From Brucella pituitosa (lineage in GTDB: Bacteria > Pseudomonadota > Alphaproteobacteria > Rhizobiales > Rhizobiaceae), in assembly GCF_003049685.1 (NCBI RefSeq), contig NZ_PYSY02000002.1:1215501-1279500 (forward strand): a stretch of 64,000 bases of DNA, in the 5' to 3' direction. The position numbers and the translations under genes were made by a program. The notes under the pieces were generated by a model, which was not told where the DNA came from, ran no database searches, and was given only the letters and a program-made list of their open reading frames with translations. This document shows, in pieces, positions 46,068 through 55,463 of this stretch (within the stretch, counting starts at the first letter, position 1; every line of letters begins with the position of its first letter).

Positions 46068-46912
46068 TATTTCTCTCCTGTGCCAGCAGAGAATGCTTCA
46101 ACGATGTAACGTTGCGCCAGAAGAAACATGCCGAGTACGGGCAATACGGAGAGAAGGCTGGTCGCCATCAGTGGTCCCCATGGGGTTTCAGCGCCGTCCA
46201 CATCAGCAAACATGGCAATACCCGTGGTGAGTGTCTTTCGGCCGGTGTCTTCGAGGACGAGTTGCCCCCAAAGATAGATGTTCCACGCGCCCATGAAAGA
46301 AATCACGGAAAGAGCGGCAATGGCTGGCAGCACGTTGGGTATGGCCACATCCTTGAACTGCTTCCAGATACCGCAACCATCGATGCGCGCTGCTTCAAAC
46401 ATTTCGTCAGGAAGCGAGCGGAACGACTGTCTGAAATAGAAGACGTAAAAGCCGATATAGGGGATCGAAGGGATGATCATGGCCCAATAGGTATCGAAGG
46501 CCTGTATCTTCACCACCGCGATATAGGTGGGAATGATTGCGAGAACCGTCGGAAAGGACATGGTGGCAATCACCACCCAGAACAGGAAATGTTTGCCGCG
46601 AAATTCCATTCGGGCAAAGGCATAGCCTGCTGGAAGACTGATGATGAGCTTGCCCAGTGTGATGGCACCCGAGGTGATGACGGAATTAAACAACCACAAC
46701 CAGATCGGATAACGATCCGCCGCAAGCTGGAAATTCGACAGGGTGATCTCTTCGGGCCAAAACCGCAGCGCTTTTTGCGCAATCAGTTCGTTTGGTGTGA
46801 AGGCAGATGTCACCATCCACAGCAATGGAAACAGCGTGATAAGTGACAGGACGATGAGAAGAATGTGAAGGGTGCCACGCTGCAGCGTGGCGCTGAAAGA
46901 ATTGGCGGTCAT
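46067..46912 (-). CDS. Sugar ABC transporter permease (MalG type)
   Basis: A 281-residue inner-membrane subunit with six spans and the EAA loop (EMFEAARIDGCGIWKQFKDVAIPNVLPAI). The start ATG at 46912 overlaps the stop of the preceding permease (ATGA). An upstream in-frame Met at 46954 falls inside that gene and is less likely. Confidence 0.92.
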   Translation of the reverse strand: MTANSFSATLQRGTLHILLIVLSLITLFPLLWMVTSAFTPNELIAQKALRFWPEEITLSNFQLAADRYPIWLWLFNSVITSGAITLGKLIISLPAGYAFARMEFRGKHFLFWVVIATMSFPTVLAIIPTYIAVVKIQAFDTYWAMIIPSIPYIGFYVFYFRQSFRSLPDEMFEAARIDGCGIWKQFKDVAIPNVLPAIAALSVISFMGAWNIYLWGQLVLEDTGRKTLTTGIAMFADVDGAETPWGPLMATSLLSVLPVLGMFLLAQRYIVEAFSAGTGEK

Positions 46913-47796
46913 TGGTAATGCACCCGCTTTTCGCCGAAGCGGAACTGCGCCCATGTGATGAGAAGAACCGCAACAATGATGACCATGGCGACGGCACTTG
47001 CTCTGCCGAATTGGAAGAACTGCAAGCCCTGTTGCCAGAGGAAGTAGAGAAGATTGGAGCTTCGGCCCGCTGGTCCGCCACCCGTTAGAACGTCAACAAC
47101 GCCCACAATATCGTCGAGCACCGAAAATACCGTTGTGACCGAAATGAAAAACGCGGTCGGGGTAATCAGCGGCAGCTCAATGGTGAAGAAGCGCCGCCAT
47201 GCGCCAGCGCCATCCAGCCGCGATGCCTCGCGCAAGGATTGCGGAACATTGGCAAGGGCTGCGATCCACAAAAGCATGTTGAGGCCAAAGCTCTTCCAGA
47301 AGGTGACGACCGAAACAGACAGAAGCGCAAGATCGGGGTCCATGTGCCACATTGATGTCGGCAAACCAAACCAGACGAGAACTTCATTGAAAAGCCCGTT
47401 GACGGGATTGAGCAACCACGACCAGGTCACGCCAGCGACCGAATAGGCCAATATGGTCGGCAGGAAGAAAGCCCCGCGATAGAAGCGTTCGAGTTTAGAG
47501 TCCTGCACAGCATGGATCATCACCGCGATGATGAGCGGCAGAATGATCTGTGCTGGAACCAGAATGATGCAGTAAAGCACCGTGTTCCAGGCCGCGAGCC
47601 GGAAATCGGCATCGGCAAATATGCTTTTATAATTGTCGAGCCCAACGAAGCTGACATCGGTTGAAAGCAGGTTCCAGTCGACAACCGACAGAACCGCCGA
47701 GGCTACAATCGGGCCATAAAGGAAAACAATCACGGAAAGGACGGCTGGCCCCGCGAATATCCACGGGGCCAGTTTTGTAAACAGAGGTTTCGACAT
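46909..47796 (-). CDS. Sugar ABC transporter permease (MalF type)
   Basis: A 295-residue inner-membrane subunit with six spans and the EAA loop (PQSLREASRLDGAGAWRRFFTIELPLITPT). It starts 6 bases after the end of the solute-binding protein gene. It pairs with the next permease to form the CUT1 channel. Confidence 0.92.
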   Translation of the reverse strand: MSKPLFTKLAPWIFAGPAVLSVIVFLYGPIVASAVLSVVDWNLLSTDVSFVGLDNYKSIFADADFRLAAWNTVLYCIILVPAQIILPLIIAVMIHAVQDSKLERFYRGAFFLPTILAYSVAGVTWSWLLNPVNGLFNEVLVWFGLPTSMWHMDPDLALLSVSVVTFWKSFGLNMLLWIAALANVPQSLREASRLDGAGAWRRFFTIELPLITPTAFFISVTTVFSVLDDIVGVVDVLTGGGPAGRSSNLLYFLWQQGLQFFQFGRASAVAMVIIVAVLLITWAQFRFGEKRVHYQ

Positions 47797-47802
47797 TTCG
47801 CG

Positions 47803-49053
47803 TCAGGCATCCACCAGCACGGTTGCAAGTTCGTCGTGAGCCGATTTGAGGCCGGTTTTGATATCTGTCTCTTTCGTCAGCATTCGGGAAACCCATTTGC
47901 GCCAGATGTTCTGGCCTTCAAGACCGCGCTTGCCCGGCCAGATGGTTTCGGCGGTCAAACCATCGGTAAGCTGACCCGCAGCGGGTTTCATGAAGTCGTT
48001 GATGAGCGGAATATCGTGAACGGAAGTGTTGAGATAGCCAACTTCCGACCAGATCTTCTGTCCTTCAGGCGAGGCGCAGAATTCGAGGAACGCAAGCGAA
48101 GCCTTGGCCTGTTCGTCATTTTTTGCATAAACAGCGAGGAAATTTCCGCCGCTGTTCATGTTGCGGGCATGGCCCGGAATGCCAGGGAAGCGAGCGGTGA
48201 TCGCTTTGGCATTGCCAAACGGGAAGCTGGCAGCGCGTGTCGAGCTTGTGGTGCAGATCGCAAGCGCGCCAGCTTCAAAAGCGGCATCCTGTTCTTTGCC
48301 GCTGACGGGTGTCCAGAGGCCCTGATGGGCTGGCTGGCAGAAAAGCTCCATGCCTTTTGCGGCCTCGTCGCTGTTGAGCGCAAGCTTGCCTGAAGGGTCG
48401 ATGATGTATCCGCCTGCATTCTGGATGAAGGACTGGCTGGTCCATTCATTGTTGGAAAGAGCCAGCGCCGACCGATAGGTCGCGTGTTTGCCCTTGAGCT
48501 TTTCATCAAGCGTGCGCGCAGCGTTGTAGAGCCAGTCGGTATCCGGATATTCTGGAAGGTTTGGATCAAGACCGGCTTCCGCCCAAAGAGCGCTGTTGAT
48601 GAAAGTGATTGGCGTGGACATTGCCCATGGCAGGCCGATCACGGCGTCGTCGATGGTGACCAGCGGCATCAGCGATGGAACGAAGTTCGCGATGATGGCC
48701 TTCGCCTTTGCTGCATCGATTTCGTTGAGATCGCGTGCGCCAAGGGTGCGGCGTGCGAAATATCCGAACTTCCAGCCTGTCACCATGATTGCTGGCGGCT
48801 TGCCCGCCGCGATACCGGCGAGTGCCTTGGCAGTCGCTGTTTCGTAATCACCATCGAAACGGTTGGTGACGGTAACGCCGGTCTTCAGCGCATTGAAAGC
48901 ATCAACGACTTTCTGAAACGGTTTGTCTGGCCCCCAGATGCTGGAGATTTCAATTTTGGCATCGGCGGAAAAAGCCGAAGAAATGCCAAAGGTACTTGTG
49001 GCTGCCAATGCAGCGGAGGCCGTCAGAAAACTGCGCCTTGAAAGTTCTACCAT
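47803..49053 (-). CDS. Sugar ABC transporter substrate-binding protein
   Basis: A 416-residue exported protein of the extracellular solute-binding family 1 (UgpB/MalE-like). The N-terminus LSRRSFLTASAALAATSTFG carries a twin-arginine-like signal; the mature part has the usual binding-protein segments (IWGPDKPFQKVVDAFNA, GKPPAIMVTGWKF). The start at 49053 has AGGAG upstream. It is the first gene of the importer operon, divergent from the DeoR regulator. The substrate is not deducible. Confidence 0.9.
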   Translation of the reverse strand: MVELSRRSFLTASAALAATSTFGISSAFSADAKIEISSIWGPDKPFQKVVDAFNALKTGVTVTNRFDGDYETATAKALAGIAAGKPPAIMVTGWKFGYFARRTLGARDLNEIDAAKAKAIIANFVPSLMPLVTIDDAVIGLPWAMSTPITFINSALWAEAGLDPNLPEYPDTDWLYNAARTLDEKLKGKHATYRSALALSNNEWTSQSFIQNAGGYIIDPSGKLALNSDEAAKGMELFCQPAHQGLWTPVSGKEQDAAFEAGALAICTTSSTRAASFPFGNAKAITARFPGIPGHARNMNSGGNFLAVYAKNDEQAKASLAFLEFCASPEGQKIWSEVGYLNTSVHDIPLINDFMKPAAGQLTDGLTAETIWPGKRGLEGQNIWRKWVSRMLTKETDIKTGLKSAHDELATVLVDA

Positions 49054-49236
49054 GTCCGTCACTCCTGTGTCCGATTTGGGCACAAACTATCGGGCATGAA
49101 TGACATGCGAATTGTGGGTTTCGTCCGGATTTTGCGATAACTGACCGTTTAATGACCATTTGCGTGAAACTTTGTCGTATTCCTGTGAGATAAGCCCTGT
49201 AGGCCAGTCGCAGCGCAACAATGACAGGGCCACAGA

Positions 49237-50007
49237 ATGGCACAACGACCTATCCGCCCCTCGGACCGGCAGGACCGGATTCGTGATTGTCTCATCAGAC
49301 TTGGTGACGCAACCTGCGCAGAACTGGCCGATATGTTTTCGGTTTCAGAAGAAACGATAAGGCGTGATCTCGCTTCGCTGGAGGAAAAGGGGCAGGCGAT
49401 GCGCGTCCATGGCGGCGCACGAGCGGTAACGGCGAAAGGGCTGCCGCATATCGACCTGCGTATCGGGGCAGACCGCGAAGCCAAAGAGCGCATCGCGCGG
49501 CTTGCTCATGGAATGCTTAAACCGGGAATGTCGGTGTTTTTCAGCGGCGGTTCCACCGCATTGGCGACGGCTTGGGAAGCACGTCATGAACCGCCAATCA
49601 TCGCTACTTCTTTGATGGTCGATATCATGATCGTTCTCGCTATGGGTGGTCAGACGGACCTCACGCTTTGTGGCGGGCAGTTCGACAAGCATTCCCGCGC
49701 TTCGTTCGGCTTTGAAGCTATGGAGATTATCTCACGTCGCGTTTTTGATATCGCCTTTATGGGCGCAAGCGGCTTTGATGTGGAGCGTGGTCTGTTGGGG
49801 CCTTCAGATCGCCATTTGCAATTGGCGCAGGTTGTGCGGCGTCAGACGAGAAAATTTGTCGTCCTCGCCAGCCATACAGCTCTGCAACGCTCGGACAAGT
49901 TTTCTATCCTGCCAACCTCTGGCATCGATCTTGTCATTACAGATCAGCCACCGCCGAGTGCGGTCTATGCCGCGCTGGAGAGAGCAGGTGTAGAGATAAT
50001 CTATTGA
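49237..50007 (+). CDS. DeoR/GlpR-family regulator
   Basis: A 256-residue repressor. It has an N-terminal DeoR HTH (RQDRIRDCLIRLGDATCAELADMFSVSEETIRRDLASLEEKG) and a DeoR C-terminal sensor domain (FFSGGSTALATAWE, MGASGFDVERGL) that typically binds phosphorylated sugars. It is divergent from the sugar ABC operon, so it probably controls it in response to the PfkB kinase product. Confidence 0.9.
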   Translation: MAQRPIRPSDRQDRIRDCLIRLGDATCAELADMFSVSEETIRRDLASLEEKGQAMRVHGGARAVTAKGLPHIDLRIGADREAKERIARLAHGMLKPGMSVFFSGGSTALATAWEARHEPPIIATSLMVDIMIVLAMGGQTDLTLCGGQFDKHSRASFGFEAMEIISRRVFDIAFMGASGFDVERGLLGPSDRHLQLAQVVRRQTRKFVVLASHTALQRSDKFSILPTSGIDLVITDQPPPSAVYAALERAGVEIIY

Positions 50008-50014
50008 TTTCATG

Positions 50015-50050
50015 AAGAATGCCCGGACCGCAGAGGTCCGGGCAAATTCT
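50015..50050. terminator. Bidirectional terminator
   Basis: A perfect 9-base stem GCCCGGACC/GGTCCGGGC with a 5-base loop, flanked by AAGAAT and ATTCTT. It lies between the convergent DeoR and TerC genes. Confidence 0.8.
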
Positions 50051-51046
50051 TTACGACTGATAATGGCTCACCGGCTTTTCCGCATCCCTGGTTTTCACAA
50101 GCGAGACGATGACGCCTGTGCCAAGGATTGCGAAGGTAATGCCCAGCGACCAGGCAGGTGGGAACTTTTCCCAACCCATAAGATCCGCAATGAACATCTT
50201 CGAGCCGATGAAGATCAGCAGGATCGACAGCGCATATTTAAGATAGGCGAAGCGATGCAGGATGGCCGATAACGCAAAGAACAGCGCTCTGAGACCAAGA
50301 ATTGCGAAGATATTCGACGTATAAACGATGAAGGGATCAGTGGTGATGGTGAACACTGCCGGGACAGAGTCGACCGCAAAGATCAAGTCGGCAACTTCGA
50401 TCATGATGAGCGCCAGAAACAACGGCGTTGCGAAACGTACCATCTTGCCGGTCGAGCTGTCTTTTAATCGAACGAAGAAGGCATTGCCGTGCAACTCATC
50501 CGTAACGCGCATGTGTTTGCGGGCAAAGCGCAGCAGCGGATTGCGGCTCATATCCGGCTCGTCATCTTCACGTGAAAACAGCATCTTGATGCCGGTGATG
50601 ATGAGGAACACCGCGAAGAGATAGAGAACCCAGTGATAGTTAGCGACGATTGTGGCGCCAAGGCCGATCATGATGCCACGCAGAACGATGACACCGAGAA
50701 TGCCCCAGAAAAGGACGCGGTGCTGATATTTGCGCGGGATAGCGAAGAAGCTGAAAATCAGCGCGATGACAAAGATATTGTCGAGCGCCAGCGTCTTTTC
50801 GACCACGAAGGCGGTAAGATACTGCGCCGTCGCCTCGCCGCTTAACTGCCACCAGACGAAGCCGGAAAAAGCCAGTCCGAGTGTGATGTAGAAAGCCGAC
50901 ATTTTCAGGCTTTCAGCGATTCCGATCTCATGGTCTTCCTTGTTGAAGACGCCAAGATCAAGCACCAGCAAAGCCAGAACAATGCCGATAAACACCAGCC
51001 ACATCCAGACCGGTGTTCCCATAAAAAGTGATGTAAAGAGTTCCAT
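50051..51046 (-). CDS. TerC/Alx-family membrane protein
   Basis: A 331-residue protein with about nine membrane spans and the TerC pattern: VVEKTLALDNIFVIALIFSFF and LIMIEVADLIFAVDSVPAVFTITTDPFIVYTSNIFAILGLRALFF, with acidic residues in the membrane. Family members such as E. coli Alx are linked to manganese export and alkaline pH. A structured leader with yybP-ykoY-like parts precedes it. Confidence 0.9.
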   Translation of the reverse strand: MELFTSLFMGTPVWMWLVFIGIVLALLVLDLGVFNKEDHEIGIAESLKMSAFYITLGLAFSGFVWWQLSGEATAQYLTAFVVEKTLALDNIFVIALIFSFFAIPRKYQHRVLFWGILGVIVLRGIMIGLGATIVANYHWVLYLFAVFLIITGIKMLFSREDDEPDMSRNPLLRFARKHMRVTDELHGNAFFVRLKDSSTGKMVRFATPLFLALIMIEVADLIFAVDSVPAVFTITTDPFIVYTSNIFAILGLRALFFALSAILHRFAYLKYALSILLIFIGSKMFIADLMGWEKFPPAWSLGITFAILGTGVIVSLVKTRDAEKPVSHYQS

Positions 51047-51054
51047 ATCCGACC

Positions 51055-51182
51055 TCTGTTCAAAATATCACAAGGTCGGCTGGGAATTTCCGGGCTGACC
51101 TCGAGCGCGCTCGAAGTGGTCCGACATCACGGTTTGAAAAAACCGCCAGAGGGGCCCGGTCCACTCTCCAACAGTTAGTAAG
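51055..51182 (-). promoter_or_regulatory. Possible yybP-ykoY (manganese) riboswitch leader
   Basis: On the minus strand the leader contains TTGGAGAGTGG near its 5' end, a GGCGGTTTTTTCAAACCG hairpin-like part, and a 3' arm GGTCAGCCCGG...GCCGACCTTG. These resemble, imperfectly, the GGGGAGUAG and GACCUUUG loops of yybP-ykoY RNAs that often precede terC/alx genes. The call depends mainly on context. Confidence 0.42.
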
Positions 51183-51195
51183 CGAGATTTCAGTT

Positions 51196-53028
51196 TCAAG
51201 CCGGGTTTGGAATTTTTCTTTCAGCGGTCAGGATCGGGGTCTGCGACGGCTTTTGGATAGCCTGCAGCAGCTCACTTGGATCGATGGGTTTGTGAAGCAG
51301 CATATATCCGCTTGCGGAGGCTTCGCGCAGCCGTTCGGGTGATGTGTCGCCGGTGAGGATAATCACTGGCAGCTTACGCCCAAGATGCCTGAACAATTTG
51401 CTGGCTGCTTCTGTTCCGGTCATCTCGCCTTCAAGGCGATAGTCAACGATAATGAGATCCGCGGGCGAGTGTATGGCGGCCTCGTCAGTTTGCCAGGCGA
51501 TAAATGTTTCATCCGCATTGCGTCCTGCATAGGCCCGATATCCCCAAACATCCACGAGACCGGACAGGGCATCCAATACGGTGCTTTCATCATCGACGAT
51601 GAATATGTTTCCGCCGGTTTGAGGCAGGGTCTGTACAGTTTTTTCAGATCGGCGCTGGTCGGCGACGAGCGGAACCATGACCGAAAACATTGATCCCTTG
51701 CCCGGCTGTGACACCAGTCGAACCGGATGACCGAGCAGCTCTGCTGTTCGTTTCACGATGGACAAGCCAAGACCTAAGCCCTTGTCGCGATCCCGCTCAG
51801 GATTGTGAAGCTGCACGAACTCTTCGAAAACCGTGACCTGTTGGTTTGCCGAAATTCCCACGCCGGTATCAAATATCTGTATCTCGATACTATCGCCTCT
51901 GCGGCGACACCCGAAAAGAATCCGCCCGCTTTCGGTATAGCGAACGGCGTTGGTGATCAGATTGGCCAATATCTGCCGCAGCATCATCGGATCGCTGTCT
52001 GTATGATAGGCGCATTTCACCATCCTCCATTCCAGGCCCTTACTTTCAGCAAGGCCTGCGAACTCGTTGCGAAGGTTGTCGAACAGGTCGTCGATTGAAA
52101 TGACATCCCGGTTGGGCGTTACGATCTGCGCGTCGAGACGCGAAACATCGAGCAGCGCATTGAGCAGATAGCTGAGATTGGCGACGACTTTTTTGATCTT
52201 TCCGGCAATGTTGCCGGCATCTGTTGCGTTGACATTTCCTCTGCTCGCAAGTGCCGCCAGTGTCGAATTGAAAAGGCCGAGCGCATGGACGGGCTGGCGT
52301 AAATCATGGCTGGCTGCTGCCAGAAAGCGTGTTTTGGCACGATCTGCCGCCGCCACTCTGTCTCGCTCGCTCTTGAGCTGATCGACAAGCGTCTCGTTTT
52401 CAAACCGTAACCGGATCGTTTCAGCCAGATCCCGGTGGGTTACACGACCGTGATGCAGGTTGATGATGACAAGGCAGGCGACGAGGAAAAGATAGGCATT
52501 GTAGACTTCGCCTTCCGCCAGAAGGCAATAGATTGTGCTCGGCAGCACTGTGGTAAACAGCGAACCGACAAGGACCGGCAGAAATGCAGACGAGGTGGGA
52601 ACTGACCCGCATGTCAGCCCTGTCATGACGATCATCGCAAAGGCCAGCAGATGCGGCTCGTTCGACATGAAGCCGATCAATCCCAGCAAGCCCCAGTTCA
52701 TGCCTGATAACCAGGAAAATCCGGCAGCGGTCCATGCCCATTTTGAATAGGAGCCCGACGTTTTGGGACGGCGAAAAAAGGCGCGTGTGACAATGACACG
52801 GGTAATTGTCAGCAGATAAACCGAAAGGCACCATGCAATGAGCCATGCATTGGGGACTTTGCCCCAGAAGATCAGAAGCGAGGGGATCGGTACGAAGATA
52901 TTGGTCAGCAGCACCCCGGCCGAATGATTGTAAAGGATATTGACGAGCGCTTGCCTGATGCGCGCTTCATCGGCAGGATTAACGCTCGCAGATTTTTCGT
53001 CTTTTTCAGAGAGCGCTAATGCGACCAT
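51196..53028 (-). CDS. Hybrid sensor histidine kinase/response regulator
   Basis: A protein of about 610 residues. It has five to six N-terminal membrane spans (to about residue 190), a coiled coil, and HisKA with the phospho-His in AAASHDLRQPVHALG. HATPase motifs follow (NLITNAVRYTE, FDTGVGI, GLGLGLSIV), then a C-terminal receiver (LIIVDYRLEG). There is no Hpt or output domain. The start at 53028 has AGGATAG upstream; 53112 would overlap the divergent regulator gene. It faces a LuxR-type regulator with 45 bases between starts and may phosphorylate it. The signal is unknown. Confidence 0.88.
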   Translation of the reverse strand: MVALALSEKDEKSASVNPADEARIRQALVNILYNHSAGVLLTNIFVPIPSLLIFWGKVPNAWLIAWCLSVYLLTITRVIVTRAFFRRPKTSGSYSKWAWTAAGFSWLSGMNWGLLGLIGFMSNEPHLLAFAMIVMTGLTCGSVPTSSAFLPVLVGSLFTTVLPSTIYCLLAEGEVYNAYLFLVACLVIINLHHGRVTHRDLAETIRLRFENETLVDQLKSERDRVAAADRAKTRFLAAASHDLRQPVHALGLFNSTLAALASRGNVNATDAGNIAGKIKKVVANLSYLLNALLDVSRLDAQIVTPNRDVISIDDLFDNLRNEFAGLAESKGLEWRMVKCAYHTDSDPMMLRQILANLITNAVRYTESGRILFGCRRRGDSIEIQIFDTGVGISANQQVTVFEEFVQLHNPERDRDKGLGLGLSIVKRTAELLGHPVRLVSQPGKGSMFSVMVPLVADQRRSEKTVQTLPQTGGNIFIVDDESTVLDALSGLVDVWGYRAYAGRNADETFIAWQTDEAAIHSPADLIIVDYRLEGEMTGTEAASKLFRHLGRKLPVIILTGDTSPERLREASASGYMLLHKPIDPSELLQAIQKPSQTPILTAERKIPNPA

Positions 53029-53073
53029 AATGCTATCCTGTATTCGCTTGTGGTTTTGAGGGGCATCTTTTCG

Positions 53074-53730
53074 ATGAGGGTAAATTACCGGATTATCTTG
53101 GCTGACGATCACAGTATCGTCCGCGAAGGACTTAAACTGCTTCTTTCGACTATAAGCGAAACAGTTGTGGTTGGAGAAGTCGGAGATTGTTCTTCATTAT
53201 TGGCTGTTCTGATGCAAACACCTTGCGATATGGTCTTGCTTGATCTTGGAATGCCGGGGTTTCATAGTTTCCAGTTTATTGAGCAATTGCGGACTACTTA
53301 TCCGAAACTGAAGATCGTCATTCTGTCGGCTAACAGCGAGTCTCGGTCCATCAGGGCAGCGCTTGCCTCAGGTGCCGATGCCTATCTCACCAAAGATGGC
53401 GATCCGAGTGAACTGCTGACTACGGTTACCAATCTTCAGAACGGAAACAGTGGCGGTGCCGCACGTCAAGCCACCGCACTCAATCGACCGAACGGTCATG
53501 AGCCGGAACCCAATATCGGTATCCTGTCCCCCGTTCCCCTCACCAGACGAGAGCTGCAATTTCTGGCGCTCATCCCGCAAGGCGCTAAAACAAAAGAAAT
53601 TGCAGATCGGCTTGGGATAAGTGTTTTCACCGCCCGCAAGCACCGCGAAAACCTTATGCGTAAACTCAACCTACATAGCAGTGTTGAACTGACAGCCTAT
53701 GCCGTGCGCCTCGGATTGCCCTCCGCATAA
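53074..53730 (+). CDS. LuxR/NarL-family response regulator
   Basis: A 218-residue regulator. The receiver domain has ILADDHSIVREGLKLLL and phospho-acceptor Asp in MVLLDLGMPGF. The C-terminal LuxR HTH is LTRRELQFLALIPQGAKTKEIADRLGISVFTARKHRENLMRKL. ATG 53074 has GAGGGG upstream. It is the likely partner of the divergent hybrid kinase. Confidence 0.9.
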   Translation: MRVNYRIILADDHSIVREGLKLLLSTISETVVVGEVGDCSSLLAVLMQTPCDMVLLDLGMPGFHSFQFIEQLRTTYPKLKIVILSANSESRSIRAALASGADAYLTKDGDPSELLTTVTNLQNGNSGGAARQATALNRPNGHEPEPNIGILSPVPLTRRELQFLALIPQGAKTKEIADRLGISVFTARKHRENLMRKLNLHSSVELTAYAVRLGLPSA

Positions 53731-53858
53731 TCATTCTATTTGCGGCGCTGGCGTAGCCACCCTAACTGCCAGAGCCGTTATTCAAGCCGGAACATGTCTC
53801 TCAAAAGTGGAAACGTTTTTGTTCTTGATCGAAAGCTATCAATCGACCTGACGGGATG

Positions 53859-53880
53859 AAATACGGCACATGCCGTATTT
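53859..53880. repeat. Palindrome AAATACGGCA/TGCCGTATTT
   Basis: Ten-base perfect arms separated by CA, 78 bases before the DUF1194 gene start. It could be an operator or hairpin. A damaged copy of the dispersed repeat (ACATGTCTCTCAAAAGTGG) lies just before it near 53792-53810. Confidence 0.5.
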
Positions 53881-53957
53881 TAGCAGTCGCATCAGGGGAT
53901 TATGGTCCCGCTCAATCCGCTGACGGGTCGTCGGTGATGGTGATTGGGGCGGCAACC

Positions 53958-54671
53958 ATGTTTCGTAAAGTTCTGATCTCAGGTGCTGCAATGCTGCTTG
54001 GATCGTTATTGTTTTGGAGCGGACGGGCCGTGGCAGATCAGTCGGGGCACTCGGATCGTGTCGATGCTGCAATTGTCTTTGCCGTCGATCGATCATCCCT
54101 GCCGGATTCTGACACTGTGCAGATGGTGCGTGCTGGACACGTTACGGCATTGCGTTCCTTGCACAATGTCATGACCAGCGGTCCGAACCAGTGTGTGGCA
54201 GTCACCTATCGCGAATGGTCTGAGGTGCAAAGGGAAGAGGTGGTTTTGCCATGGTCGCAAATTTGCAGTGAAGCGGATGCCGATGCAGCCGCCAGAACAA
54301 TTGCGCTTTATGGTTATGATCGTTCTGAAACTGACCTCCTTCGTGAAAGAAGGTCGCTTTCGCTTTCGATAGATGCGGCTTTAGCCGAGCTGAAAGCTGC
54401 TTCCTGGGGCTCTAACAGAAGAATAGTCAACATATCGGCTGGGGACATCGTTGATACTATCCGACCGTCCGCAGCGACCATCAATATAATTGCCGTACAA
54501 AATGAATTTTCCGGGAGAGGTGGGAACCTAATCGCAAAGATTGCGTCATCGCCGGATTACGTTGCGGCGATTGAACGGAGCTTGATGTTTGAAGTCGGCG
54601 GCGACAGGGCGTTTTTTATGAAGCTTGAAGAACAAAGCATACGAACAGCCAAAACGGACATCGTGCCTTAA
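53958..54671 (+). CDS. DUF1194 (vWA-like) exported protein
   Basis: A protein of about 237 residues. The N-terminal signal (MFRKVLISGAAMLLGSLLFWSGRAVA) is followed by a DUF1194 domain: VDAAIVFAVDRSSL, QCVAVTYREWSEVQREEVVLPWSQI and RRIVNISAGD. The metal-site start DRSSL departs from D-x-S-x-S. The start at 53958 is chosen because the open frame upstream runs through a palindrome and lacks family similarity. Its end overlaps the convergent nnrR stop by four bases. Confidence 0.75.
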   Translation: MFRKVLISGAAMLLGSLLFWSGRAVADQSGHSDRVDAAIVFAVDRSSLPDSDTVQMVRAGHVTALRSLHNVMTSGPNQCVAVTYREWSEVQREEVVLPWSQICSEADADAAARTIALYGYDRSETDLLRERRSLSLSIDAALAELKAASWGSNRRIVNISAGDIVDTIRPSAATINIIAVQNEFSGRGGNLIAKIASSPDYVAAIERSLMFEVGGDRAFFMKLEEQSIRTAKTDIVP

Positions 54672-55363
54672 GAATCGCCGTCCGCAAGCCGTTTGATGCC
54701 GGACATATTGATAACCGTGAGTTTTTGACGTCCGCCGCGAACGAACCCTTTTGTCTCCCAGCTGCTGAGAATACGCGAAACCGTGTGAAGGGTTGTTCCG
54801 GTCATTTCGGCAATGTCCTGACGGGTGATCGGAAAATCGATGCGGATGCCGTCGTCTTCCTTCTTGCCCGCTTGCCGGGCAAGACGGAGAACAGCATGTG
54901 CAACGCGGCGTTCAACTTCCTCGGTCGACATTTCGCGAATGCGGGTGTGCGCTTCTTCAAGCCGCTTGCCGATGGTCTGGATCGCATTCATGGCAAGGCC
55001 GGGATTCTGCTCAACGAAATAGTCCCAAAGCTCCGTCGGCCAGGCCAGAACAATGCTTTCCGCAACAGCCATTGCGGTGCCGGGATAGTCGCTGCGTTGC
55101 AAAGCCTTGGCGAAGCCGAACAGATCGCCGGGATGAACCATACGAACAATGATCTGCTGTCCGTCCGGTGTTACCTGATTGACCTTGAGGCGACCGTGAA
55201 GCAGCAAAAAGAACAGGACGGCATCGTCGCCCTGCTCAAAAATGGTTTCGCCAGCAATGACACGCCGCGTTGAGGCGTAAGATACAAGCTTGTCCAGCTC
55301 GTCATCGCTCATTTTAGCGAATAACGATAGTTTTCTGACAAGCCCGCGATCTATCGTGGCCAT
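54668..55363 (-). CDS. nnrR: Crp/Fnr-family regulator of denitrification (NnrR-like)
   Basis: A 231-residue regulator. The cyclic-nucleotide-binding-like sensor domain (about 10-125) lacks the N-terminal Cys cluster of FNR, as in NnrR/DnrD NO sensors. The C-terminal HTH ITRQDIAEMTGTTLHTVSRILSSWE follows. The start at 55363 has AGGGGGTG upstream. It lies at the end of nirK-nirV on the same strand, and TTG-N8-CAA boxes precede four transcripts nearby. The NO-sensing assignment is by family and context. Confidence 0.85.
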   Translation of the reverse strand: MATIDRGLVRKLSLFAKMSDDELDKLVSYASTRRVIAGETIFEQGDDAVLFFLLLHGRLKVNQVTPDGQQIIVRMVHPGDLFGFAKALQRSDYPGTAMAVAESIVLAWPTELWDYFVEQNPGLAMNAIQTIGKRLEEAHTRIREMSTEEVERRVAHAVLRLARQAGKKEDDGIRIDFPITRQDIAEMTGTTLHTVSRILSSWETKGFVRGGRQKLTVINMSGIKRLADGDS

Positions 55364-55463
55364 CACGCACCCCCTACTAAAAATCCCCATCGTCGCTTTA
55401 GCACAGCAAGAGGAAGAAGGGATAGTCTCGGGGGCATAAAATAGGGCATTCAGGCATAAACCA

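Noticed and set aside
53828..53845. TTGATCGAAAGCTATCAA as a possible FNR site
   Set aside because: The half-sites are 8 bases apart inside TTGAT/ATCAA rather than 4, so the spacing does not fit FNR or NnrR.
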